This document shows, piece by piece, positions 21,901 to 36,900 of a stretch of 64,000 nt of DNA (positions are counted from its first letter, which is position 1; every line of letters begins with the position of its first letter). Origin of the DNA: Dastarcus helophoroides (taxonomy: Eukaryota > Arthropoda > Insecta > Coleoptera > Bothrideridae); assembly GCA_028583605.1 (NCBI GenBank), contig CM053331.1, forward strand, positions 11,206,857 to 11,270,856, written 5' to 3'. The notes below the pieces were generated by a model that ran no database searches, was not told the DNA's origin, and saw only the letters and a program-made list of their open reading frames with translations. The translations under genes and the position numbers were made by a program.

Positions 21901-24900
21901 TCTACATTTTTTCAAATATTTTATTATTTTTTTAAACAATTTTACTATTTTCAAAATATCGACATTCTTCTTTAATTTCGAGTTTTTTGTTAAATCCTGA
22001 TCTTGTGAAGGTCTCAACCATATTTCAAAGTTTCAATCTTTTTTTAAAATTTCCATTCAAATTTTGACTTTTTTAAAATATGAAGTTTTCTTTTAAATTT
22101 CAGCTATCCGCAATTTCAAAATCAATCAAATTTGCACTTTTTTGAAACTTTGGTTTTTTTTATCATTTCTAATATTTTTTTTTATTTTTCATCAATATTT
22201 TTTTTTTAAATTTCGATTTTCAGGAAAATATCGCGTCCTTATAATTTTAGTTTTGCTTACAATTTTAGACTTTTCGAAAATTTGAGCCCGCTTAAAAAGT
22301 TTATCTCAACTTTTTTCTCAATCTTGATTACATATTCATACAATTTGAACCTAATTAAAATTTCAATTTTGTAAAATCTTCATAATTTTTTAAATATTTC
22401 GCCATTTATTGAAATTTTTGAATATTTAAAAATGTTAAATATTTCAATGTTATGACTTTTTTTGTAATTTTAATTTATTTACTGATACTTCTTTGTCGAG
22501 AATTGTGGACAGATTGAAAATTTTTATTTTTCAAAATTCTCGACCGACATATCGTCGCTTTGGTGGTGAACAGTCGTGACCTACAAAAAATGTTAAATTA
22601 ATTTAGGACTTTTAACAAATACTAAGGAGCATAAAGTTTGATTTCTAAAAGTATCCTAGCTCGAAACCTTTTACAAGCCCTTGTAGCCCAAAATTTGCTA
22701 AAGGACGTAACCCAATCTTATTATTTATTGTATTAAATGAAGCTTAGTTACTTAACACATTAAATAATATTTATAAACATTCAATTAAAAAGCTAATCCT
22801 TAAATAAAATAACGAAACAATTTTTTTGTCTTTTGGTTACAGTTTTAGAGAATAAAACATGAGTATTTCGATGCTAAACTTTTTTTAAAATGCGCTAGCC
22901 CAAATTTTTCTTTATGTGGGCTAGAACAGTTTACCATCAAAGAAACGATATTTGGAAATTTCTACTTTTGTAATAACCTAATTTTTTTAATTTTTATTAA
23001 TTTCTCTTCCTAAAAATATTCACTGTTTTTTAATATTTTGTTTATGAGTCAAAACTACGGATTTCTCCAAAATTGGAGGATTTTTTGACACTTCATTTTT
23101 TAACTTTTCAAAAATATGCAAAAATATTTTCAAAATTTCTTTGCAAATTTCGTTTTTTTTTCAACAGTTCCATTCTTCAAAATTTTAAGTCTTTTTGAAT
23201 TTTTACTATTTTTTAGAATTTTAAAATTTGACGTATGCAAAATGACGCTGCCTTTTAAGATTTCAATTTTCCTTGAAAATTTTTAGATTTTTAAATGTGA
23301 CTTCAAATATTAGGTTTTTTTATTGAAATTAAAATTCAACTTTTTTAAAATTTTGATCATTTTGGTGGAGCGAATCGGTCCTTGGTTATCTTCAAATATT
23401 GATATATAAATCTTGTCCCCTAAAACCAAGAAAGGTTTTTAAAAAAATACAACAACAATAACGCGTTTCGATACAAGATCTCATCTTCAGAGAGATAGTC
23501 TCTGAAGATATTAGCATGGTTATCGAAACGTGTTACTGTCATGTTTTTTTTTGTTTCAGGGGACAAGATTTGTATATTAATTTTTCAAATTTCGACTTTT
23601 TAAATTTTAGATTCTTTTTACTTTCAAAATTTCGACTTTTTTCGATATTACGATATTTTTCGAAAGCGAACTCCCAGAAAAGCTCAACTGCCTATTTTCC
23701 TCACACAATACCCAACTATTTGAGGGTTGCTGCATCTGTTACGAAAAACCACTTTGTTTAAACAATTAACGATGCCATTACTTGTTTCCCCCAAACTATT
23801 GACGTTTGTATGTAATGATTAATCGTCGTCAGCAAATATCTCGAGTATTAGCCCCTTTTTAACACTTGCATACGTTTGCTTTCAAAATATTCCGCACTGT
23901 TTACGATTTTGTTTGCTTTAAGTTTAATCCGCTCGCAATGGGTAACCCCATCATGCCTTCAAAGCATAAAAATCACATTTAAATATTTAAAATTAGTTTC
24001 GACTTAAAATTTTGATGAAAACTTGATTCGGAAATTTCAGTTTTAGACTTTTTTTCAAAATTTCAAATTTACAGTTCGACTTTTTACTATATATCAGGCA
24101 TATTTACGCTAAAAAGATATTTTCAAAACCGACTTAAACCCTTTTCACGGACTCCAGGCGGCCTCTGAAATCACGAAATAATGCGACAACTGCCCCACAA
24201 TGTTTAATCGAAAATCTGGAGAAACATAATTTTGTTTAAATTAAGGTACTCAGCTACCTATAATTCACTATACACGCCTGGAGGGCTGCATGAATTTGCA
24301 GTCTAGGTTGTATTCTACTTGCATACGTCATTGTTGGCGATGGTCATAGTTTTCTCTATAGACCAATAGGTGGCGGTAGTCGAGAGTCACACGCTTAAGT
24401 TTCCTTGATTCTTTAGTACTTACTTGCCGGAACATTTGTTAGCATTCGAGTTGGATACACCAAACTGATGAGATCTAACAAGATCGAAACCGGTCTTTGG
24501 TTTCCAAATTTCGAGTCTAATAAATGTTTAAAACTATTGGTCTGTGCATTAGAATCCTTGTCTTCTGGAAACTTTCCTGGAAAGCGACCGCTTCGCTAGG
24601 TGGCAGCGTTTTAACTGTTGGTAGTTCAGCTAGCTATGATTCACTATACACGCCTGGAGCACTGCATGAATTTGCACTCTAGGTTGTATTCTACTTGCAT
24701 AAATTAAGGTAGTATGATAAAAAATAATTTAAGAATAATAAAAAAAATAATAAATAATAATAAAAATAATTACTACTATCACATGCTCTAAAGCTGCATT
24801 TCCAAGTATCCGAAATAGTTAATATATTATTTCCCACAAATTTGTTCCTCTTTACTGAAATCTGAACGGCATTTTCTGTAAAATAGATAACATCTCTGAC

Positions 24901-27900
24901 TTTCCATAAGAGTCAATGTTGAAAGTGTCAAATATTGATAACTTTTTACTGGTTCTCAAAAATTTAACTGAATCGCTATCTCACTATAATCTTCTAATTT
25001 ACCCAATTTAATTAAATTTTAAGCGGTAATTTTAAAACCGACAGTATTGCCTAAGGCATGAAAAATGAAAAATCATTAAGTGATATTTTTGGCTCCAAGA
25101 GCCCCGAGGAAATCGTTGGATGAATCATTTTTTTCATACGTAAATCGACCGCTAGGGATAACGAATTTCAGAAGTAATTTAATGTAGAATCGCGAACAGT
25201 GCGGAATCGAGAGATATTTTCGGGCAACCGTCACAAACGTTTTAAGTTTTTTGAATCTATGAGAGAAAGGAGTGCTGCCGACCAATTTTTTAAACCACGT
25301 ATTTCTTACCAACGAAAAATCTTTTTTGTTTCTTCATAGACCTTACAACTCTCCTCCTGTGATTCGTGTAAGTACATAGAATCTGCCTTAGAAATTAAAT
25401 GTTTGGACTATACAGGGCGATCTAAAATCATTTTATCTAAGAAATTTTTGTCTAAGATGTTTTGCATAATTTTTACGTGTTCTTCATCATTTAGGGAAAA
25501 TTCATAAATAGAAGTTCCAAAGATTCTAAATGAAATGATCCCTCATCAACCCTTAAAACTAAAACGATTTTGAGGAGCTCATAGCTTAGTTATTATTCAT
25601 TTTAGCAAAAAATTTATAAAAACTATTTTTATTCTAAATGCCATTACCTGTCATAAAAATATAATATATGCAGGGTGTTCTATTTAAAAAATTATAATTT
25701 TGTCAAAAATCTCAAAAACTCGATGTTTAACTGTTTTTTTCATAATGCCATCTTAAGTAACGTCAAGAACTGTATTAGCTTTCTAATTTAACCAATTTTG
25801 TATCTTTAATAATAGCAAAGTTAGCAATGCTGTCGACTTAATTTGGATCTCCTTGCATTTTTCTGGCACAACTTAAACTGCCGGTAATTGTGCTCCAAAA
25901 TTAAATGATCCAACTTTTTGAGTATTGAATTTTAATTTTGTGGCTGCTTCGTTATAATTTTTTTTAGGATTACGTTGCAGTTCGTGGCAGATTGGTTAAT
26001 TACTTTCGTACACATTTTATATCATTTGTTAGAGTTTCTGTTTTTTTTTCTTCAATCGACCGGAAACTAAAACTGTAAAATAGGTATAATTATTTTCATA
26101 TTACTTTCAATTGTCTGATAACTTAATATGCGTCAAAATAATTACGCAAATGTTGCCTATTAGCTGTGGCTATATTTCGTTCTTGCCAGTGTGCTTTATC
26201 ATTGCACATATTGAGTGGTTGATAGCGTGATAACCATCTGATCAATGAAGTCTTAAATCATTTTTTGCGAATCAGGAAACTTATATGTTCATTTGCTTTT
26301 TCTTTAAAAAGTGAAATATTTTTTTTTAGATTTTTTGTTTATACTAGGCTTTTTGAAAACGTTATTAAGAGAGACACCCTGTTTTAACATTTTAAAAACT
26401 AGAGTTTTGATATGAAAAGTTATCCAATAACGCAATTCTTCCCGTATCAATGTTGGCTTTGTTCCCCTTGACATTCCTTTCTATATATACAGTCATGCGT
26501 TACCTCATGTTTAATCAGTCAAATACATTGAATTGTAGCTAACAAAATTAATTTTGTTATAATTTTTTTCCAGGTAACATTCCATGGTGGAAGGGACTAA
26601 ACGAAGAAAGGATGATAATAATAATAGCCTCAGCTATAGCTCTAATTCTCTGCGTCATCATTATATGCATTGTTATCATAATAATTTGCCGAAGAAAAAG
26701 AAGTAACACAAAATGTGAGTTTGCATGTTTGAATTACATACGACTGCTGTGAGTGGCGTTCACTAATTATTTGTTTGTTTTTGCTAACCTAGACAATAAT
26801 CCCTTGGAAATGGAGGAAAGAGAGAAGTAAGTGTGTCATAAATAACTGATAAGTTTAGAAGGACACTAATTTTACACAGTGCAATGTATTTAAACATTGA
26901 TACGATTAGGCAGCAAATCTGGAATTTAACTGCACTTGGTACAAGGGTGGTAGAGAAGCTTTATCTTTCCCATGTATATAGTCATTTATACATATATATT
27001 AACAATATTTTTATAGTATACACGTATACTAATGTAGATTTATGTGCAATAAAGCTGTACTTACTTTTATTTTATACTCTTCGGTTTTTCTGCTCTTATT
27101 CTTCTACTACTAAATACGCATTTGCACGGTTTAGTTCCTGCTTCAGGTAAGGCACAAATCAAAATAAATTTTATTGTTTAGCTTAAGTAGCTTGCTAACC
27201 ACTGGATGCAGTGCCCCCCCCCCAATTCGTCAACGAAAAAAGTAGTATTAAAAATGTGGCTTGCATAATGTCTCTATGATAAATCAAAATCACGGGTTAT
27301 CAAAAGTTAAAAGATTACAATTTTATGTTTCGAACATACACAAGGCAAAGCAGCAACACCCCCCCCCTCTCACATGAGGAGCAAAATTGAAAACTAGTGC
27401 CCTGTCAATATCTCGGCGAATTTTTTAATATAAAATTTAACGAACGCTGTGCCTCCAAAGTACATGAATAAACCATTAAAAAACTAATTACGTACATTCA
27501 GGTATTCAATATGAATGTATTCAAAGCTCATGAACTGTTGAAATGAAATATCATTGAAATACAAACGACTTAATAATTGCAGTAATATTGGCCATATTTC
27601 CCAATGTATTGCACACCAATTAATTCGGTTTTATCATAGAACATAGCAGCCAAGCCCTATCTTCGATCAAACGGACGAAAAATAATTAAATGTGGTGCTA
27701 TAAAACCAGTTTTATAAAACACTCTATTCGATATTTTTAAACTAGATCGAGTGTTTGTAGGAAAATGCTAAGCTAGTGGAAATGAGCATTTTGTTTCACT
27801 GCCGATGGCCTGGCAAATAAACCATTTAATCTAATGCAAGGCTTAGTGGAGCCTAACATGTATATATCAAGTGCATTCCAGTGGTAAGCGCTGTTAGCCA

Positions 27901-30900
27901 TTTATATAGCCATGCACAGAGCCGTTTACCTCTTATTTTACTCTTTAAGTTGAGAGCTCCTGTAATTTTATTATACTTTATTTTTATTTTATGATGATTT
28001 ACTTTTCGCATTTACTTTATGCTTTTAAAGATACGTTTTCTGTTGTTTAAAGTTCAAATTTGGAAAAATTATATACATTTTACGGAAAAGGTCTTTTGCT
28101 ATTTATGTTAGTTTCGGTATATTATTTCATATCGACTTGTTAACAATACATAAAAATTAAAAGAATAAATCTAGGTGTAACGAGATAGGTTCAAATGTTT
28201 GCAATTACTAACTGCTGCAAAAACAGCGCAGGATTTTTTTTTACTTCGAATCACATCTATTTTTATATACAGGGGACTATGAAAGGTGTAGCAAAAAATT
28301 AAGTATACTTCATAAAAGAAACAACGTTGTTTAAGCTAGATAGAGGATTTCAATTGAAAATTTAGGGTATTATCTTGGAAAAAATGTTTGTCTATTAAAA
28401 CACATTTACAAAATGTTGCTTTTCCTTCTATATTTTTTTTTATGTTAGTTTTTGTCCTCCATACAACCCATGGCAATGACCTTTTCTGAAAAGTTTTTTT
28501 TTTGGTTTATTTTTCCTTACATTGTTTTCATTATATTATTTACGTTAATCTTTCCAGCTGAAATTGCACATAGGCAGTAGAAAAAATGTATATAGTGTAT
28601 ATATTATAGAAATCGAAGTTCACATTGCGAAAGCGGATATGCAATAACAAGAATTAGAGGATAATTTAGCAAGGAAATTCTACGAAAGTTCATTTAATAT
28701 TCAAATTTATAAAATTCATACACTACAAAATTCAGAAAAGTTAAAAAATATACGTATATTAGTCAAACACTTTTCAACAGATTGATAAAATTTACTTTAC
28801 AGCATTTTGGAATATATCTGATTCTCTGATTAATTTTACAAACATTTGATTGTGACAAATATTTTGAATTCTTGCTCTGCATTGAATTAAATCTTTTTAT
28901 TATTCTTAATTTCAAAAATAGTTCTACTGTAAAAATAAAAAAAATATTTTATATTACAATAATAAAAACAAATGTTAAATTGGTTTGTTAACTAAATATT
29001 CATTTATTCGATTTCCTGAATGTTTCTGAAGAAGCCCCCTACGATGGTGGACCAAACGTCGAATACTTTTAGTAGTTATTCTTCATGGTAGACCCTTATT
29101 GACCGGAAATATTATGTTTTTTTCAATTTATTTAACATTTCTTCGGCCCAGATTGGAAATATTTAAATTTTTATGGTTTGTTGACAATTTTCTAAACAAT
29201 TTAAATATCACGTAGTCGCATTTCAAAAATTGTTTAGAAAATTGTCAACAAACTATAAAAATTTAAGTATTTCCAAACTGGGCCGAAGAAATGTTAAATA
29301 AATTGAAAAAAACTTTTAGTAGTTCTTTGACACGGTCCAATCCCGGAAGAATTATATCCTTCACTAACTCTGGCCGTAGAAGCCTTCGTTATCAAACACA
29401 AGTAAATGAAAAAAGAACAGTAAAATATTTAAAACAATATAAAAAATGCATTTTTACCTTTTTCATATTAGCTTGGATACATTTGTCCCACCTACTAAGC
29501 AGTTAAACGTTTAATTATTTCTTTCATAGATTCTTTTCGCCAAATTTTGAGTTATGAAATGGATTTTTATCATTTTTCTATATTAATTCAAATGAATATC
29601 CCACCTTACCCTCAATTTTTGAAAATCAATTAAGTACGCGTTTAGCCATTTTCTTCATAATTCTTTATCCAAAGTTTTAAAATATATCTTTGGTGCCCTA
29701 TTTTCCCTCTTAGGGATTAGGCAATAAAATTGGCATAATACATGTTTAATTATTTTTTTATGTATCGATTAAAATATTTTAGGTTATAAAGTACAAAAAC
29801 GAAGGAAAGACATCGATTAAAAAAAAAGTATTTTTAGAAATTTCGACTGTTTTCTCGAAAATTTGACTTTTTTTTTGGATTTGGATTTCGACTTTAATCT
29901 CAAATTTCGACTTTAAACTAGAAATTTCGACCGTTTTCTCGAAATTTACACTTTAATCTCGGAATTTCGACTTTAAACTCAAAATTCCGACTTTTTTTCG
30001 AAATATGGACTTTAGTCTCAAAATTTCGACTTTAAACTTGAAGTTTCTACTTTTTTCTCAAAATTTCGACTTCAAACACAAAATTTCGACTTTTTTTTTT
30101 GAGATTTATTTTTTAATACATATGTTTGGACTTTAAATTCGAACTTTTGAGTATTTTCTCGAAATTTTGAGATAAAAGTAGAAATTTTAACTTTAATTTC
30201 GAGAAAAAAAGTAGAAATCTTGGTAATTAAAAAAAGAAATTACTAAACACAACCTTCTACAAATTGTCACTATTGGTGGGAAAGGGGAATGGTGGGACCT
30301 TCATCTGCCTAACTTAACCATAGAGTATAAAAATTTCGACCTTAATTTCTAAATTCCTACTTTAATCTCTAAATTTTCAGAAAAAAGTCGAAATTCTGAA
30401 AAAAGAGTTTTAATCTCCAGACTAAATTCAAAATTTTGAGATTAAAGTTGAAATTTTGAAAAAAAAAGTCGAAATTTTGACAGTAATGCGAAATTTCTAA
30501 ATTTTTTTTTTCATTGATGTTCTTTCTACGCCTTCATCATGAAGAACCTCTTTTAACTTTTTTCCGCATTAATTTGGTAAGCCAATTTCACTAAAAAAAT
30601 TTATTTTCCTAACAATAATTTTTATCTTAATCAAGGTCATTTTTATTTCAGATCATTCCAGAATATCTGATAATTTCTTTTCTCTGTTTCTTTCATTTGA
30701 TCATATATTTAAATTGCCAACATTTCTTATAAGATATAATTTTCTATATTTAAAATTCAGGCAGACCAAGTCAAAAGCTTGCCTTATTGTGTAGCGCAAA
30801 CGTAAAGTAACGCACAAAATTCATTTCTATGTTATAAACCGTTTTTTAAGAAAAGCCTGGAGAAGGTTTTATGTTTTTAAGTAAAGCATCTTGCACCTTG

Positions 30901-33900
30901 CTAATATATCAAAATTTATAATGTCATTGCCTCTTTGATAATAACGTTACTATTAATTATTTGAAAAAAAAAGTGACTTCCGTAAGCCATTTTTTGAAAA
31001 AAAATATATTTTTTGTAAAAATGGCATTCACTACTAAAAGCAAACAATTAAAATATTGATGTCACTCAAGAAAAAAAATTAATGACAACATGACAAGTCA
31101 AAAATCAGAGACGCATTTAATGTTAGTATATTGCTAAATTGTATTATTTTCAAGATTAAAATCGTCTGCATTGAGCGGATTATTATTGCATATCCTGCAA
31201 AAAACACTCGCTTTACCACCCAAAAATAAATGTCTAATAAACATTATCCAAATAAAATTACACCCATGTATTAATTAATGCTGACTCTCCAGGTTCCTTT
31301 GCTCGCAAAGTCCTGATGTGCTTGGGTTACCCTTAGTGCCCTGCGGCAGGGTGACTTATTTAGGAAATCACCAAGGTAGTTACTAATATAATTTTCCAAT
31401 CTATCTTACAATTAGACATGCATGCCAATTAGATATTAATACACGAACAGAGGCCACAGGGATTTTGGGTGGTAAGGTAATTTTCATGTCCTTGACTGCA
31501 CAATTTTTTCATAACTTCAGTGCTTTTGTTTTCTCATGTAATGAGAATCGCATTAATTTATATCAGAAATGAATAATTTAATTGTAAACAATGCACCTAA
31601 CTCAATACAGCGCGGGCAGTTAAATGGGGTAAGAAAATGCGACGAGTTGAAATTTGAAATGACATCCTGTGTCGTAAAACTCCACCCCTAAATACAATCC
31701 CCGACAGTTCCAAACACTAAAGTTTGAAATGGAACCCCAGGTCTTGCGATATCTCATTTGAAAGATATTTTCAATCTGCATTGAAAAATTTCGTAACCTA
31801 ATTTTTTCTTTATGTGAAAATGTGCAAAAAAGCCACTAATACTAACTTTGCTGATCCTCTGACTTTCTCTTCTAGTTATTAGGTTCTTAGTTTACTAAAG
31901 GGAACTTTCTAATGTAGATAATAGTTATTTTTATATTAAGTAATCGAAATTAGTTTCTCTAACACGATATGAGACCGTCAATTTTTTTATCAAGACAGAT
32001 CATGACTAAAAATTCGCTCCAATGTCCGATTAGTCAATAATTTCGTTTAAGAAATATAAACAACATTTTTTGTACTGTTTTTGATATATTAGCATTAGAC
32101 CGTTCGTTTACTTCGTTACTATCAAAAAAAAAGAAGAAAAATATTGACAGTTATCAAAAAGCAGATTTAAATTTTCATAGATTTTGTGTCACAGATATTA
32201 GAGGAGATTGAGATGATTTTTGATAGTGATAACGAGACATTTGAATAAATGACGGATGCTGCAAATGCCGCAGTAAAATTTTTATTGACAGCTATTATTT
32301 ATGATTTTGTCTAGCAGTAAAATAATTATATTTTCATTAACGAAAAAATTAGATGTTTTTCGCACGTGCAGCCACATAAAAGTCATCTTTTTTAACAGTT
32401 TTATAATAATGTTAAGTTTTTACTGCCACCTTTTGTATCAACTATATGTTTCATAACATTTTTGAATCTATATTAACAAAATTAAAATGTCTGTCTGTCT
32501 GTCAACTGATCTTTATTCAGACTAATCTCGCAAAGGCTAAGTCAATTTCAATGAAACTTTTATTAAAATGAAGAATATTTTTAGGAGCACCTTTTAGACT
32601 ACTTTTATTTTAATAAAACTAAACGTTTTACTTCTAAGAACTCAACTGTGTCAAAAATTTTATTTCAGGTTATAAGACAGAACATATAAAAGGGACACCA
32701 ATCCGCAATGTTTATTGATAATATAATATTGCACATCCCCTACAATTCTAGCAGATATTAGAATAAGAAGTGCCAACTTTTAAATCAATTATTCTTTTAA
32801 AATCAAATGAGATACTATTTTATTTTGAAATATGACGTTACAGGATCTTGCGCAGACAAAGTCACTGGGGTCACCTAGTATAGAATAAAAATATCTTTCA
32901 AATTAGAATTAGCAAGCAAGGAATTTATTTGTGACAACTATCCCTTAAAGGGATTTGAATTTAAAAGTGAAATTTTTACGTTGGCTATGTTATTTTAAAA
33001 TTTAAAATTGACGTGTCTCGGTTTTCTTATAGAGACCGGATTTTAGGCCAAAACCTATGATCCTACCTTTTTATCTTTTTTAGCGTTTTTTGTTTGTTAT
33101 TGCTTAGATTTCAGTTTCGCTTGTCCTTTTTCTTTTTATACATGATTTGAACCTATTTTTGAAAAGTTTTGTGCCTGCGTATTGTTTTTAATGGGTTTTC
33201 TTTAGGATATTTACCCTTCTGAATAATTTAAAAAGAAATATTTATGCATACATAATAAAAAATAAAGCAATAAAATAGAAATACAATTTAATCTATTAGC
33301 AAGAAGCTTTAAGCCGAAATTTATAAGAAATGTAATTTAATAACAATTACTCTTATGACCTTCCCGGTAAGTTGTGCCTTTTATTGAGACGCAGGAAAAT
33401 TGAACTACGTTACCTCTTTTGTAATAGTTTGGTATGTTAAATTATATCCTAGCAAATATTATTAAAAATTTAATATATCAAAATTTGGAATTTAAAATTG
33501 GATTATTGGAATTTAGAATTTTAATTCGAAAGGTTTAGAAAAGTGTACATTTAGAATGGCAAAAGTCGTTTTAGAAAAAGTTTAGTTACGAGTGAGTTTA
33601 AACTTAAAAAACAAGAAACTAAATTTGTTAATTATCATTTTTAAAAATATTAACTTTTTTAGAGATTTGTACTTTCCAATAAAAAGTGGAATACGTTAAT
33701 TCTTAAGACAGTTCCCTATTTGAACCTGAAATTTTCAGTTTTTTAAATTTTAAATTCTAAAAATAAGTTAACAACCAGAAATACTGTCTAAATATTGAGA
33801 AAAAAGGAGCCATAATTTTGGAAAAAAGTTTGAAGTCAAAATTAAAAAAAGGATAACTATAAAAACTGCAAGGCAAGTTTAAATTGAAAATTTTAGAAAA

Positions 33901-36900
33901 AAATGTTTACATTTCAAAAAAATCGAAGGTTTAATAAATATTAAAATTTAAAATTTTCTAAAAATTTTTCAGTTTAAAACAAAATTTGGAGAAAAGAGTT
34001 TGAGGTTTTTGAAAAGCTTTTAAAAATTCACAGTGAAAATGTTTTAAAAATAGTTTAAATTTCGAGAGAGAAAGGTCAAAATATTTTGAAAAAATCCAAA
34101 TTTCTAGCCACTGCCAATGCAAGAATCTGGAAAGAAAAAAACCAAAGTTATTAATAGCGGCTTATTTTTTAAAATTTGGATTTTAAGTTGGGCAGTTTTA
34201 AACTCGAAATGTTGCAAAAATTTTACAGATCGAGTTTTTCTTAAAATATGAAATCCTAATATCGTCATTAAAGGCAAAAAAATAACCCTAATTAAAGTGG
34301 AAAGGCAACTCAGATCGAAATTGCCATGTTGAATTTGAGACATCAATGTTTCCTTCAAATTTTTCATTTTGAAGTCGAAATTTTAAGAAAAAAGTCTACT
34401 CAAGTTCGAGTTAAATTGGTTGTTAAAAAAATCCTGAATTTTAAATCCTGATGTTTAAAAATTCTCAGAGTTTTTGTAAACCTCAAATTTATAAAAGAAT
34501 TGGCCTTTTAGACAAAATTTATAGAAAAAATTGCTCGAGAAATTATTTAAAAATATCTTCCCAAAATTATGGCTTTAAACAAATTTTGGATTTTTAGTAG
34601 CGTAAAATATTCAAAATTTTATTTAAATGCCGCTGTTAAATGTTGTTTTTAAATAATTCCTATAATTTTAAAAAACATTACCACAAATTCTTAATTTTTC
34701 TCGAAATTTCGTGTTGAATCTCAAAGTTTGTATAAATTTTGAATTATTATTAAAATTCAATATTTTATTCCAAATGCGATGTTTACGCTTTAAATTTGTA
34801 AACTGCAAAATTCAACGTTTTTTATTAAATTTGAAACATAAGGTAAAAATTTCGAATAAAAAAAAAGAAATTTCAATGCAGATTTAAATTATTTAAAATT
34901 AACTCTGAAGAATTCAGGGTTAACCTTGAAATATTGGCATGTTTTCTCAAAATTTCGACTCTTTATTCCCAAGGTTTTGACTTTTTCTAAAAAGCTTTTC
35001 CTAAAAAATTGAAAAGTCAAAATTTAGCCAAAAAAAATTGAATATTTCAGCTTAATAAGTGTTAAAATTCCACTAAATAAAGGTTGAAAATGTTAGCTTC
35101 AACTTAAATTAAAAATTACAAGATTTATGGTGAAAATTCTAGGGTAAACTCAAAATTTAAAAATTTCTTAATTTGGAAATACATATGCTCCTTCTAAATA
35201 TCCTGAATATAACCTAAAATTGATTCTTATCCAAACTTTCGAGACGATACTTCCTAATTTTGACAGGGTTTCTCAAAAGTTCGGCCTTAATTGCAAACTT
35301 TCGACTTTTTTCGCAACATTCTGAACCTAAACCTGAACTTTTGGCCTTTTAATGTTGAAAGTTTTACTTTAATTCTTAAAATTTTGACTTTTTCTCAAAA
35401 CATTTCTCAAAACTGATGTTTTTTTCCAATTGAACTTGAAGCCTAAAATCTAATAATAAAAATTTTAAAATTTTTAAAATTGTTGATTCTTTCAAAGCGT
35501 CTTCTATTAAATATTCAGGCTCCTAATTTTGTTGAAAATTCAGTTTCAAACTTCAAATTTTGGGGTTATTCTATACATTTTCAAATGAATATGTTTAGAA
35601 TAAATCTTTAATCTGAAGTTTTCATATCTCAATCCAAAATGTTGTCCTTTTCATTAAGATTCCGAGACAGTTTTTATAATTGGTTTGTTTTTCAATTTTT
35701 TTTTAATACCAAATATAATTTTCTTAAAATTATTATTTTAGACCCTTAATTCTGACTCAGGATTCTTGATTTTATGTGGAAATTTTGATCCTTATCCCGA
35801 AATTTTGATTTTGTTTCGAAGTTTTTAATTTGAACACTTATAAATTTTTCATTTTTTTTTAAATAACGAGTTTCCTTTGATAATTTCTAATTTCAATTTT
35901 ATAACAAATTACGATTGTAAATTCGAAAGTTCAGGAAAATTTGTATTTGAATATAAACTTTCGACTTTTCTTCTCAAAAATTCGATATCGATTTTTACTT
36001 TTTTTCTACTCGATCGTTTAAAAATGCAAAAGTTTTTCCTTTGTTGGAACTTTTGATCTTAAATGTATTCTTGGAATTTCGAGTTTTCAAAAAATGTTAT
36101 AAACTTTGAATTATTTTAAAATGTTGACGTTTTTTAGCAAAATTCAAAGTTTGCACTTTAAATAATGTTTCTCTTTTGAGTAGTTTTTGTTATAAATTTT
36201 AAACTTCTTCTGCAATTTTCCTGACTACAACCCTGCCTTTTCTTGGTAATTGTGGTTTTAACCTTTTAATGTCTTTCAAAGAGTATTTTGCCTTTTTAAT
36301 GCCTTTTTTAGCTATTCGCCTTATTTCACGTTTTGTTCGCCTTTTTCCCTTATTTGATTGCGCCTAAAATCCGGTCTCTACTTAAAGATATGCTTGATTT
36401 TGCTTTATTAAATTTATTTCATTTGGCTGTTCCAAACTATACAAAAAAAAACTAAGAATGGGTGCTTTCTTAAGATAAAACAGTAAATTGTTACTTTTAT
36501 CCTCGCTGTGTCCAAGATAAGTCTTCAGTACTTTTACCTTTCAAAAGAAGCACTTAAAGCTCTAATCCTAGCACTGCTTTTAGTTCTGATACTTATATAA
36601 GAATTACTTTTAATATTCGATATTATTTTGAAAAATTATCTCACGCAGCTATTTTTCCTTTCATATTTTATTTTCACCCCATCATCATTATCTCAATTGC
36701 TGTTCACATTGATATACATGAAGGCCTGACGGACAATCGCCCAACACTTCGAGCCAGTCGAGGTGGCCCCTAAAACCAGGTGTTTTGGTTCACGTAAACA
36801 AAATGCACAATTTGAACTTTAGCCAACTCTCTCCCGAAACTTCTCCCCTTAAGGTGACATCATTAGGGAGATCTAGTGCACGGACAAAATACAAAAAGAA

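Noticed and set aside
25673..26382. DNA element bounded by CAGGGTGT and ACACCCTG
   Set aside because: Only about 8 bp pair convincingly, subterminal sequence does not match, and no target duplication is visible.
27218..27366. Two runs of 9-10 cytosines as a G-quadruplex or regulatory signal
   Set aside because: Isolated homopolymers without the repeated G-tract spacing of a quadruplex. More likely simple slippage.
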